The notes under the pieces: model-generated
Database searches by the model: none
Seen by the model: only the letters and a program-made list of their open reading frames with translations
Told to the model about the DNA's origin: nothing
Position numbers and translations under genes: made by a program
Assembly: GCA_027596075.1 (NCBI GenBank)
Contig: JADGJC010000348.1
Location: 7,003 to 40,288 of the forward strand
Source: Rhizophlyctis rosea
Lineage: Eukaryota; Chytridiomycota; Chytridiomycetes; Rhizophlyctidales; Rhizophlyctidaceae
Direction: 5' to 3'
Length of the DNA: 33,286 bases
Shown: piece by piece, positions 1-9,943 of the stretch
Numbering within the stretch: the stretch's first letter is position 1
Layout of the letters: every line of letters begins with the position of its first letter

Positions 1-634
1 TATATAACACTTTATTTTCATTTTTCACTCTGTCTCTGTCTCTTTCCGCGCCCGCCCCGCCCGCCGCGGCGCGGGGGCGGGGGGGGCGCCCCCGCCCCCG
101 GCAAACCAAAATATCATCCAGAGGGAAAACCTCTTTGTAAATAGAAAAATCCATGCCAAATAACACACACCCAAACCAATTTGTTCCATTACTCCGCAAT
201 TTCAGTACACAAAATCACACCAAAAGAGGCCGTTCGTAATCATCAAAACATCACAACCATCAACGGGTGGAGGAATCCCCTCCTCCATATTAGTCATATC
301 GCCAAACAAACCCCCCCCCCCGGGCGGGCGGGGGTTGGGGTGATCTGTGGGGGTTGCATGGGGGGCGGGGCGGGGTGGGGGTAGTGTAGGGTTATTGCTG
401 TTCTTTTGAAAAAATTCTTTTCATTTGTACAATACTTTTTGCTTTCATTTTTTCAAACTGTGTTTGTCCGGGCGCATGAAAAATTGTCTCTGTGAGAGAG
501 CATTGTGCGGTTGAGGACGCGATTTTCCCATCACTGATGGAGGGGTAGTGGAACACCAACAGTTTGCAACCAAAACTCTGCTCTTTCATTCTTTCTCTGA
601 TCATTGGGCAGTGCGTTTGCCTCCCTTGGCGGAG

Positions 635-770
635 GAGGATTGACGTCTTATGCATACGGCGTTCGCATCCGCATTTTCGTGCAGATGTAGAAATGACGCA
701 TGGGAGGATTGAAGTCCGATGCATGTGGCATCCGCATCTGCAAAGCTGGCGTAGAAATCAACTGTCACGC
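635..770. repeat. Diverged tandem duplication, period 69 bp
   Basis: A unit beginning GAGGATTGA recurs 69 bp downstream (matched T at 641 and 710). Both copies carry TATGCAT/GATGCAT, a GCATCCGCAT core and a GTAGAAAT stretch in the same order, separated by point changes. The period is a multiple of three, so minus-strand frames pass through both copies. This is an old local duplication of unknown role. Confidence 0.6.
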
Positions 771-979
771 ATAAATGGCAAAAAAGGAACAGTTCGGCTT
801 GCAGCAAGACCCAACCCCCGCCTGTTTTGCCACGCGCTGCCGGCTGTTTGCGTTACTTTTTCTCTGGGTTGTTTGAACTTGATTTCGGGCATTGTTTGAA
901 GTCAGGAAAATGTCAAACGTTACAGGGACCGAACCTGGGTCTTTCAAAGTTACCCCCCAGAAGCGTATCGGCATTGGGA

Positions 980-1285
980 ACGTCGACTGGGCATGCAAGG
1001 GTGACTTGAAGACTTGCTGAAATGCCTTTAAGTATTGCGAGAACTGTCGTTCATTTTTGCACTGGATTGTCGGCTTGATTGCTTCTTTGTTGGTGTATAC
1101 ACGGCTTTTCGTGTCCTTTGTTGATGTGCGCCAATTCAATTCGTCGGCTGGGTGTGCAAAGGCAACTTGAATACTTGCTGATTGCACTTGGGTATGCGCT
1201 GGATTGTTCTCTTTTTTGCACTGGGTTGCGAGCTTGATTGCTTCTTTGTTGGCATGTGCTTTTCCGGTGTCTTTTGTTGACATAC
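980..1285. repeat. Diverged tandem duplication, period 159 bp
   Basis: Two units lie 159 bp apart. Shared landmarks in order are CTGGG-TG-GCAA/AG, TTGAA-ACTTGCTGA, TTTTTGCACTGG, a 19-base match GCTTGATTGCTTCTTTGTT at about 1073 and 1232, and TCTTTTGTTGA/CCTTTGTTGA. The period equals 53 codons, and a minus-strand frame (1310-765) stays open through both units, giving two related peptide segments (STKDT...NKEAIK). That frame matches no family I know. Confidence 0.7.
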
Positions 1286-2117
1286 CAATGACTGCTGTAG
1301 GTTCCAACAAGAGTTTTCATACCGAAGCCAAAATCTTAATGACTGGCGCATGACCGAAAAAGGAATGACGAGTCTGTCTGGGAAGTGTCACACAATACCG
1401 CAATGATTTGGAGTGAGACTTGCGGAGATTTGGCTGCAATCCGTATAAAATATATAATAGATCACGACGTCAGTGGCAAAAATCCTAGCTGAAGTGCCAA
1501 CCTTGCCAAACTTGGGCTGTTGTAACGAGTGCAGTTCGGGACGACATCATTATACCAAACCGGGGCTGTATCTGTACGGGTGCCTTTGCCGGCTCTTCCA
1601 TTGATGTGAGCTGCATAGTGGAAGAGCAGAGGAGAATGTTATCAAGGGCAAAAAAGTAGCACACGTTCTCCGACACATAGACCCTGAAACGCGTCAAATT
1701 TCGGAAACCACATGCCCCTCGCTTCACTCCACGTGGTCAGTTTGGGAAGCTTTTCTAATGAGGGTTAAAGCTGCCTGAATACTGAACGTCTTTGTATTGA
1801 CTGAAAAATGGTGCATTGGGCAACTGATATCTGGACTGAAAGTACCATTTGTATACAATAAATGACACTCGGATGCGATAAGAATTTGCATGATTTGAAA
1901 TGCAGGATGCAACACTCCTAATGATTAGTACGATACTTCCAACAGATTGCTAAGTGCGTCGACAGTGCGGTTGCAAATGGACACTAGCCAAAGATTTGTT
2001 TAATGCTTGCATCATGCCACCACTAGCTGTCAAACTTTGACACATGACAACCACGGCCGGGGAGACAAGGGACCCAGGCCCCGGGGTCTCCCGGCGGTCT
2101 TGTTCTTGACGCGTCAT

Positions 2118-2144
2118 CGAGACACGCCGAGACATGTCGAGACA
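2118..2144 (+). promoter_or_regulatory. Three phased copies of CGAGACA upstream of the stress-protein gene
   Basis: CGAGACA occurs at 2118, 2128 and 2138, exactly 10 bp apart, so the copies face the same side of the helix. The array lies about 170 bp upstream of the TATA box of the universal stress protein gene. A related TGAGACATTG occurs near 2175. An array of factor-binding sites is an inference; no known motif is recognised. Confidence 0.4.
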
Positions 2145-2308
2145 TCCGCTTTTAAACCACTTACACCTATTTTTGAGACATTGTCATATGGCCGAAAGTC
2201 TCCGAACGCAAATGAAACATCTGATGTGGTATCCACTCATTTTGTCGCGGGTGGCAAATGTCTGGGATGTTTCTTTCTAAGAAGTGACTTTGCCCTGTCG
2301 CAACTTTG

Positions 2309-2316
2309 TATATAAA
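2309..2316 (+). promoter_or_regulatory. TATA box of the universal stress protein gene
   Basis: The sequence TATATAAA lies 122 bp before the chosen start codon at 2438. A pyrimidine-rich, CAA-rich leader follows, as expected for a fungal transcript. Confidence 0.55.
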
Positions 2317-2437
2317 CACCTTCTTCTGCTGCTCGGCCGCCGTGTAACCAACCATCTTCTCAGAGTTTTTCACAAACCTTGCATCAATCCAATCATTGTA
2401 CTTACTTATCACTTCACCAACTCCAGAACCAAACACA

Positions 2438-3779
2438 ATGTCGTCCTCCGCCCCTCCCGCTGCCGACACCAACGTCTTCGAACCCGCCCAAACCGAGCCC
2501 TTGACGAAGGAGGACTTCAACGCCCTCCAGCAAGCTCGCGAAAAGGCTCACCTCGAAGCCAGCGGAGCCGAGCATGAGACGGTTGTGCCGCATGAGCACG
2601 ACGCCGCTGCTGCGGCTGCCGTGGCTGCTCGCCAAGCCGGAACTGCAGAAGAAGGTCAAGTCACCAGAGTTGTTGTGATTGCTGTTGACAACTCCAGTAT
2701 GTTGTGCTCGCATCGTGCTTACATCAGACTAACAGTGTATTAATGAGTGATTTCCTTGCTTGTTACAGAGAACAGTGACACCGCCGTGCAATGGGCCGTG
2801 AACAACTTCCTGAACCCGGAAACCGATCTGGCTCTCATCATCAACGTCCGTCCTCCCGTCATTGTGCCCGGTGCTTTCGGTTTGGCTTACATGGACGCTA
2901 CTGGTAAGATTGTTCGTTCACTCATTCCAAAATTTGTGCAGATTTCGGATACGATTTTGATGTTTTGCACGTGCCTCCAACAGAATACATCATCAAGGCC
3001 GACAACGAGGTAAGAATCTAACTATTTTGCGGTTGGGTAGACCAGCACCTCAGTACTTCAGTACCTAAAGGCCCGCAAGGAATCTCACGACCTCCTCCGC
3101 TACTACATCAAGGTTGTGCACAAACACAAGGTACGTCTTTGAAACTATGCAGCTGGCTTTCGCTGCTGTGTCTGTTTGCTTGTGTTCTTCCACTGACCCG
3201 TTTTGGCATCGCCTGTGCTTTCCTTTTTATCAGCCCAAGGTTCTCGTCCGCGGGATTGCTATGCGAGGCGACGCGCGGGACGAAATCTGTCGCAAGATCC
3301 AGGAAGTGGACGCTGACGCGTTGATTATGGGATCCAGGGGTCAAGGTGCTTTCAGGCGGTGAGTAGCTGTTTGGTCAACTTCTCCGTTTTCATTCCAGTA
3401 TCAAATATCATGCCTGATCAACCTTGATTATTCTCCCCTTTCAGTATGGTGCTCGGAAGTGTTTCGGGTATGTACATCACAGCGTTCATTTTTCGGTAAT
3501 CTCATACGCAATCTGACTCCGGTTCACACCTTCCTTGTACTAGACTACTGCCTTCACCACGCGACGTGCCCAATTATCATCATCAAGGATACTTCCGACA
3601 CCACCAAGCAGAAGACCGGCGACAAGGCTACAGAGACGCACACCGAGAAGGAGGCTACTCAACCGGCCAAGCAGGAAACCACTCCGCCTGCCGTCGAGAC
3701 GCCAGAATCTTCTGCCCCCGCCCCGGCAAAGTCGGCTGAAGCTCCTGCCCCTGCCCCAGCGAAATCGGCCGAGAAGTAG
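2438..3779 (+). CDS. Universal stress protein (USP/UspA family)
   Basis: Seven exons: 2438-2696, 2769-2903, 2942-3009, 3071-3130, 3234-3358, 3445-3467 and 3544-3779, for a 301-residue protein. A disordered acidic/alanine-rich leader of about 70 residues precedes the USP fold. This begins with a beta strand (VVVIAVDNS) and helix, and ends with the nucleotide-binding loop: Gly207-x2-Gly210-x9-Gly220-Ser221, the ATP-binding form of the family, followed by DYCLHHATCPIIIIK. The 55-residue tail is rich in Lys, Glu, Pro and Ala and carries two APAPAKSAE repeats, so the protein is about twice the length of a bare USP domain. USP proteins bind ATP and act in stress responses, usually in the cytosol. 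The start is the first ATG after the TATA box. The next gene lies downstream on the same strand with its own long leader, so they look independent. The family call is firm; the physiological role is not visible. Confidence 0.93.
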
Positions 3780-5009
3780 CTGTACAACTCCGGTTCAGCA
3801 GAGATGTAGTGAAGAGCGAATGCAAGATACCAGTTATAGCGATTAGCATATGCAAAATTTCCTGTATTAAATTGTATAAATCTGTCTAAAATTTGCGAAT
3901 CATTTGAAAATTTCAGAATGAGATTGTGCAAGAAGAGGTGGCGGTACCATGAATGAATTTGGAGCAAGCCTTGATTTATGGTATTGCAGTGCCTTTGCAC
4001 TTTGGAAAGGTCAGCATTTATTTTCAAATTTTGGAGCAAAGGTCCTCAGAATTTTGCTCGATATTCTTATCAGAATATGTCATCCTCATCGCAGCAATTT
4101 GTTGTTGGTCGCTCATTTGTGATGGCCACGCTGATTGATGAAATTCGCTGCATGGAAAGTATGGAATGCAATTACCAGTCATGTAACTTACAGATTCTAA
4201 AAGATTACAGGCTAGAATCCGCACTAAGATCATCTTAGTGAATGCTGTGTTACTTGAGCATTATTGCCTGGCGACTTCGTCCTCAATCTCATGAGTCATC
4301 TTTAAGGGTCATTCTTGAGGCAACCAGAAATGACGCGAGCTGACTTCGACTGTTTCAATTTGTGCATTGACTTGCATCGTCAATTCAGGTCTTTACGGTT
4401 CACTATCATGTCAAGTGCAGCTGACCTGATAGATGCAGTGCCTTCTGTGCAGCTGACCATATTTGCAAACGAATAATGCGAATGATGCAAACATACGCGA
4501 ATGTTTCCAACTTAATGGTAAGCTGTTTGATTGCTGTGCCCAGAACTCCTTCGAGACCCACACCAAAGTCGAAAGTGGTTTCATAGCCCTTTCGTTTACG
4601 CGTTTGATCCTCTGATGGTCCGTAACAATACCACCATGTCGCGTCATTTGATGTGAAACCATAAGACCTTGTGACAGAGGTGACAGGAAGCCATTCTGGT
4701 CCTCGTCCTTCACGCGGCTCGGGGTCTCGTCCAAGACACGGGACAAGTGCTCACCTCCAGTTGTCTCATCCACAATGCGCGTGTGAAACACTGAAACATC
4801 AATCGTCACCCGCGGCAAAGTCACACACACTACCACCCTTTCGCGAATGCCTCTCCTCCCCGCTAAAAAGTAACATCAACCCACCTTGCACTCCCTCCAG
4901 ACTTCCCAAACTGGCTTCCTTCCTAGTAGCACTAAAACTATCTCTTCGTGTAGTTACATCAGCCCTCCTACTAGCAGATCGTTACCACAAAACCCACACT
5001 TCAGAAAAC
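3780..5009. other. Intergenic region between stress protein and carotenoid oxygenase-like genes
   Basis: I see no conserved coding sequence on either strand. The right part becomes C-rich and pyrimidine-rich (about 4830-4990), ending in ACAAAACCCACACTTCAGAAAAC just before the next start, which looks like a promoter and 5' leader. No clear TATA box. Confidence 0.55.
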
Positions 5010-7869
5010 ATGACCGAAGAACACTGGACTGAACCGCCCAGTCAGATTCCGCCCACTCCCGCGACTGAGGAACCTCCGACTATACTTGCGGAGGGGGGAG
5101 TGACGGTGACGGAGGTCGTGACGGAGGAGGAGGTGGAGGAGGGGACGGGGGTTGTTGAGGAGCGTGCGGAGGGTGAGGGGGTGGGCGGGGGCGGGTGGTG
5201 GTGCCGGGGGTGGTGGGGGTGGTGGGGCGGGGGGTTGTTGCGGCGCGGGGGGTGGGTGCGGGGGTGGCGGCGGGGGGAGTGCAGGATGGGGGGATGGTTG
5301 GGTGAGTTGGTTGATTTGTTATGATTTTGGAGTAGAACAGCAACCTTCGTTATGTTGTTTGCTGACTGATTCGTCCTTCATCTCAGCACTTCCGGAGGAC
5401 TGTCGGCCTTCGCGCACAAGCTCGGCGAGCTCTTGCCGACGAAGAAGGAGGAGCCTGAGGAGGAGAAAGTCGTCACAAATGTCTCGCACAAGTCCGTACA
5501 GCGCCCGTCATTCATATCAGCGGTTCCGTAACTCATTCCGTTTCCAGAGTCAGCTCGGAGTACTACAACCCGAACGTGCCTTACATTGCTGGATTCTCGA
5601 ATGGCGTTGCACAACCGGTTTGTTTCAGGCTCATCGCAAGGGTGGGGGGATAAGTCACATCAACTTCTGAACCGCGTCTACAATAGGACCCCATCACCGT
5701 GGAAGTCAAGAAAGGAGCCTTCCCCGACTGGCTCAAAGGCTGCCTTTACCGCAACGGTCCCGGCATGTTCGACATCGAATACCCAGATCGCCGTGGCAAG
5801 GATACGAAGGTGTTCAGTTTCCAGCATTGGTTTGATGGGTTGGCGATGGTACACAGGTGTGTATCCGAGTCATGCTTTATTCCGCAGTTATGTGTACATA
5901 CTCATGTTTTGTGCAATTTGGTTGTTAGGTTCCAACTTGACGGCACCAAGAACGTGCAGTACCGCAGCCGGTTCACGGCGAGCTCGATGGTGCAACTCGT
6001 ACGCGAGCATGCGAAGCGTACCGGAAAGCAAGTCGACACCAACTTGGGTCAGTCGGGTGCGAAGAAGTGGGGCAGTGATCCGAGTGCTTGCTCGAGTAAG
6101 TTGTGTTACTTCTTTGAAGTGAAGCGGTGCGGAACGTAAGGGCTAAATCAATGACTGTTTACCTGTCCATACTCAACAGTCAATCACGGTGAGTGGAATC
6201 TATTGTTTACTCCAAATGGAATGCACAGCTTAGGCTGAATCTTCACTATATCATCCACAGCAATCACGCCCAACTTCCCATTCGGTCGTGCTGTGGGTCC
6301 CGACCATCTCGTGCTGAGTGATTATTCCAACACGCTCCAAGAGATCGACCCCATCACTCTCATTCCTCAGCGCGCGATTCGGTATGGTGCTGTTTGGGCA
6401 GTTGCCGTTGCGATCTAGTGCTGACATGTCGTGCTTGTTAGGTACGACGAAATCAACGAAGCATTCACAGGCAACCGCGCTGGCCCTCGCCCCGTCAGAG
6501 ACCAGAAGGAAGGCGGCATCGTCAACTTCACCATGCAAACTGCGTTCCCTGGTTCGTCGGCGACGTACAAGATGTTCGGGATCTCGAAGGACGATTGCCT
6601 CACCCCTCCGGTACTAAAGCAATTGGTGCACGTTTTGTGCTTTGAGGATGTCGACTAAACTTTAATGCTTGTAGGGTTACCTTTTCGCAACCATCAATGG
6701 CCGCGCAAGCAAAGCTCATTCCTTGGCAATCACCTCCAACTACATCATCTTGATTGAGTACCCATACTCGTTCAACAGCTTCTCCGCAATGTTCGGCAAG
6801 GCTCTGGATCAGGTGACAAAGTTTGATCCGAACGAGCAGACTGTGTTTCATGTCATTGTGAGTACTTGTAAAAATCACAATCCCGGCGATTATATGAGAT
6901 TTGACTGTCACGCAATCCACAGGACCGTCATCGTCGCGAGCAAATCTGCGTGTACCGTGCTCCCCCCTGCTTCAGCTTCAAGATCTTGAACGCGTACGAG
7001 GAGGAGGAATGCGTCAACATTGACATGAACGTGTATGATGACGACGAGATTGTGAAATGCTTTGAATTGAAAAACTTGCGCACTGCGGAGATGCCGCCCT
7101 TGCCGGTGGCGACTGTGCGGAGGTACCGGTTGGGCAGGATTTCGGAGGTAAGTTGAGAAGTGGAAGCCTTTGATAGTACCAGCTTGATCCTTAAGGATCA
7201 ATACAGGTTGCCAGATTGTACAAAGTTGGCAAGGACAAGGGCTCTCAGGTAATGTGCCGCTTCATGACCTCTTTTGATGAACGAACATACTCAAAAGTAC
7301 TACTCTGTAACGATCAGGCACTTTTCCATCAACTCACCGACTACAGTCTCGAATTCGCAACCATCAACCCGAGCAACGAACATGTCCAGCATCGCTACGC
7401 TTGGGGCGTCAGTATTTCTCAAGGCAGTCGCAAGTACACCAACATGATCTGGGACTCTATCGTGAAGGCCGACTTCAAAGACAACAGCCAGAAGGAGTGG
7501 AAGGAGTTCGGTTGCTTCCCTGGTGCGTTGCGACAACTCCCCGATTTTGGCTTTTGTTGACTTTTCGTGCATTCCTCGCAGGCGAGGTTATCATGATTCC
7601 GCGCCCAGCCACCACCGAAGGCTCTCAATCCAGCAACGGCAGCCAGGAGGACGACGGTGTGCTCCTGAGCGTTGTCCTCGATTCGAGGACTCACAAGAGC
7701 TTCTTGCTCTGTCTTGACGCGGCGGACTTGACTGAATTGGGACGTGCGGAGTTGGAGTTTGCCATTCCGTTTGGGTTGCATGGTAAGTCCTCTTCACTCC
7801 GCCCATTCAGACTGCAGTGCACTCAAAATAAACGCCGCAGGTGCTTGGGCCCCGAACTGCTGCGTTTGA
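5010..7869 (+). CDS. Carotenoid oxygenase (BCO/RPE65/CCD) family protein lacking two iron-ligand histidines
   Basis: About 14 exons. Well supported: 5387-5491 (start approximate), 5548-5617, 5687-5856, 5929-6095, microexon 6180-6188, 6261-6381, 6442-6610, 6675-6857, 6923-7147, 7207-7248, 7318-7522, 7582-7782 and 7841-7869. Exon 1 starts at 5010 (MTEEHWTEPP) and ends inside a G-rich tract near 5170; the exact junction is unclear. Family landmarks occur in order: LKGCLYRNGPG, FQHWFDGLAMVHRF, a beta-propeller with SDYSNTLQEIDP, AHSLAITSNYIILIEYP, NAYEEEECVNIDMN and IPFGLHGAW near the C terminus. Active members use four His to hold Fe(II) and cleave carotenoids or stilbenes. Here His 2 (codon 6717) and His 4 (codon 7779) remain, but the family AHPH site reads PRPV (Arg at 6488) and the family FHHxN site reads FKILN (6980-6985). 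The fold is clear; dioxygenase activity is doubtful, so it may be a binding or scaffold protein. The splicing frame is otherwise intact, which argues against a simple dead gene. Confidence 0.92.
5165..5300 (+). other. G-rich tract at the exon 1/intron 1 boundary
   Basis: The sense strand is almost all G and T, with a dozen or more runs of three to six G. It overlaps the first intron of the carotenoid oxygenase-like gene (intron ends at the AG of 5386, or a few bases on). It could form G-quadruplexes in DNA or pre-mRNA; that is inference. The repeats make the donor site ambiguous: G|GTGAGG near 5170 is the best consensus. Confidence 0.6.
6180..6188 (+). other. Putative 9-nt microexon in the carotenoid oxygenase-like gene
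   Basis: TCAATCACG is bounded by AACAG before and GTGAGT after, both strong splice signals. Inclusion adds codons reading I-N-H-A before ITPNF; skipping joins 6095 directly to 6261, still in frame, giving a single Thr instead. It could therefore be constitutive or optional. RNA evidence is needed to tell. Confidence 0.55.
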
Positions 7870-8261
7870 GGAGGAGAATCATTGACGGATCGTGTTGGTT
7901 CCTGTTGCAGATAGCTGAAGTTGCGAAGGTTGATTGCAATGTTATATTCTGTGTAAATTTTATTTTGTTGCATGCAAAGAACTGAAATGCTCTGGAACGG
8001 AATGTAAAGTAGCCAGTCATATTTTATGCTGTACTCAGGACGGCTTTTGAGCTGTCGGCTACCATGGATGGCCGATGGGTGCAAGCGCCAGGGTCCTTGA
8101 TGCCAACGTTCAGGGTCTTTTTCGCACAAGCCACAGCTTCCAACCGCAGCCGCACGTGATTCATCAGCGTCATCAGCCAACCCCTTTTGAAGCTCAACCC
8201 TTTCCTGTATCATCATCTACACTATCAACCACTTTCCCACAACGCGTACAGACACTTACAA
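7870..8261. other. Short intergenic region
   Basis: This holds the 3' end of the carotenoid oxygenase-like gene and the promoter of the CBS gene. The leader just before 8262 is pyrimidine-rich (CCTTTCCTGTATCATCATC). No clear TATA box or other feature. Confidence 0.5.
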
Positions 8262-9943
8262 ATGGCAACGGACCGCGAGTACGAACCTGTTGACTATGAT
8301 CTGCAGCCCCAAGTAGGATGCTTGCGACCGATGCCTTCATCCCGCTAAGCAGTTTCTGACGCGTGTGCCTGACCCCTTTGCAAATATAGCACGAGGGCTT
8401 GGGCTTCCAGCACAAATGGTACGATGTACCTTGCGGAGAACTGTTGGAGAAATCACACCAAAACACGGTGATCATACCTGGCGAAATTCCGGTTGAGAGT
8501 GCTTGTGAGGTGGGGTTGTGACGCGTCGTGTGGGTAACGTCAAGATCCCCATATTCACGCTTTTTGTGATGTGGTGGCTACAGTTGTTGGTGAAGAACGG
8601 GATCTCGTCCGCTCCCGTATGGGATAACGTATGTTGAGTTGGAAACGCTTAGGCCCTCGACTTGCTCTGACAAAGACCTAAATAGGAGAAGAAAGTCTTT
8701 GTCGGAATGTTTGACTTCCGGTAGAAAACAGCGTTTCAGAATCTGGTACCGAAGAGGTTAAAACTCACGTTACGTTGACCATAGCGATGTTGTGCAATAC
8801 GTCTTGTTGGGTCTTGGGAAGGGAGGGAAACCCGACGAGGCTAGTTTTGAGGTGCAAGAGATTGTGCGGAAAGCTCAAGCGCGTGAAGCAATTCCAACGA
8901 AGCTCGCAGCAGGTGTGCAAAGGTAGTTATTTTACTTACCCAACTGTCCACTTAAGAGCTTTAATAGACCTGTCGCACAAGAATCCATTTTACTCCGTTA
9001 TGGAAGCCACTCCGATTCTACAATTGGTATGCCATTCGCCATGCAATAGGGAGATTAAAAGATCTTACCAATCACATCAGATCGAGATTTTTGGAAAGGG
9101 CGTGCATCGTGTTGCGGTTACTGATGGTGACAACATGAAAGGGATCATATCACAATCCACGGTGATGCAGTTTTTGTGGGCTCGGGTATGCTGCACGAAT
9201 TGGGGTTTGTTGAATCATTCCTAATTGCATACCTTAGATGGAAAGATACCCGGACCTCATAGACAGCATGGGCAAAACTGTAAGTTGATGTAGCATGTCC
9301 TCAAAGATTTTGCATGCGCAGCAGCTGACAGTTTGATGCAGCTCAACGAGCTTGGCTTGGGTAGCAAGAACTTGATTACTGCAGACGGAAACAGGATCGT
9401 CCTTGATGCACTGAAATTGATGAGTAAGTCATGCTGCGCAGTGTCAGGTACCCATCTAACCAATTGACGGCTGCACCAGGCGAGAATGACGTGTCTTCCG
9501 TCGGCATTCTCGGACCAGACGGATCAATAGTTGCCAATCTCAGCATGAGTGATATCAAGTGGGCTATGAAGTCATCAAGGTAGGTGTACTGTCAATAACC
9601 TTCAATACCGGCTCACTCAGCACGGCCCGCAGATTCGGTTTGCTATGGGAGACGTGCATACACTTCATTAGTTTCATTGATCAGGAACAGGTCCGTCACC
9701 TTGATCTAAAATAGAAGACAGTTCACTTGGCTCACATGATTTGCGCAGGGAATGTTGGCAGGAAAAGACAAGCAACCGGTATTTGATGTTCTGGATAATT
9801 CAACGTTGGGATACGCAGTCGGAAAGATGGTCGCGACGAAAGCTCATCGTGTTTGGGTGGTGGAGCGGGCTCGTGGGAGGCCCATGTCTGTTGTGTCGCT
9901 GACGGATGTTTACCGCATCTTGAACCCAGCGGTAAAGGCTTGA
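8262..9943 (+). CDS. Four-CBS-domain protein, AMPK gamma/Snf4-like
   Basis: Twelve exons: 8262-8312, 8390-8509, 8584-8628, 8686-8720, 8785-8912, 8968-9026, 9081-9185, 9238-9279, 9342-9423, 9480-9579, 9633-9690 and 9749-9943, for 339 residues. Four CBS motifs can be read: TVIIPGEIPVESACELLVKN with SAPVWDN...VGMFDFRDVVQYV; PFYSVMEATPILQL with GVHRVAVTD...IISQSTVMQFL; LITADGNRIVLDALKLM with SVGILGPDG...LSMSDIKWA; and VFDVLDNSTLGYAVGKM with HRVWVVE...VSLTDVYRIL. Two tandem pairs in about 340 residues is the plan of AMPK gamma/Snf4, which senses AMP/ADP/ATP for the SNF1/AMPK kinase. The fit in residue detail is loose, so it could be another nucleotide-sensing CBS protein. No membrane segment or catalytic domain is present. 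The start is the first ATG after a CAA/ACA-rich leader and gives an open first exon. Confidence 0.87.

Larger units (their letters stand above)
1..2290. other. Left intergenic region, no convincing gene
   Basis: No reading frame here looks like a conserved protein. The sequence holds very GC-rich, low-complexity patches (about 48-105 and 310-382, with long runs of C and G), two old tandem duplications (about 635-770 and 980-1285, listed separately) and otherwise unstructured AT-richer DNA. The longest frame, on the minus strand at 765-1310, runs through the second duplication and has no recognisable domain. I treat it as non-coding, or at most the relic of a repeat-containing gene. Confidence 0.6.

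Noticed and set aside
4411..4836. 141-codon minus-strand frame
   Set aside because: Composition is not coding-like, no domain is visible and no splice partners are evident. Treated as intergenic.
5080..5343. Pro/Thr-rich minus-strand frame (PPPPPPPSRPPSPSLPPP)
   Set aside because: It is the complement of the G-rich tract in the carotenoid oxygenase-like gene; low complexity keeps it open by chance.
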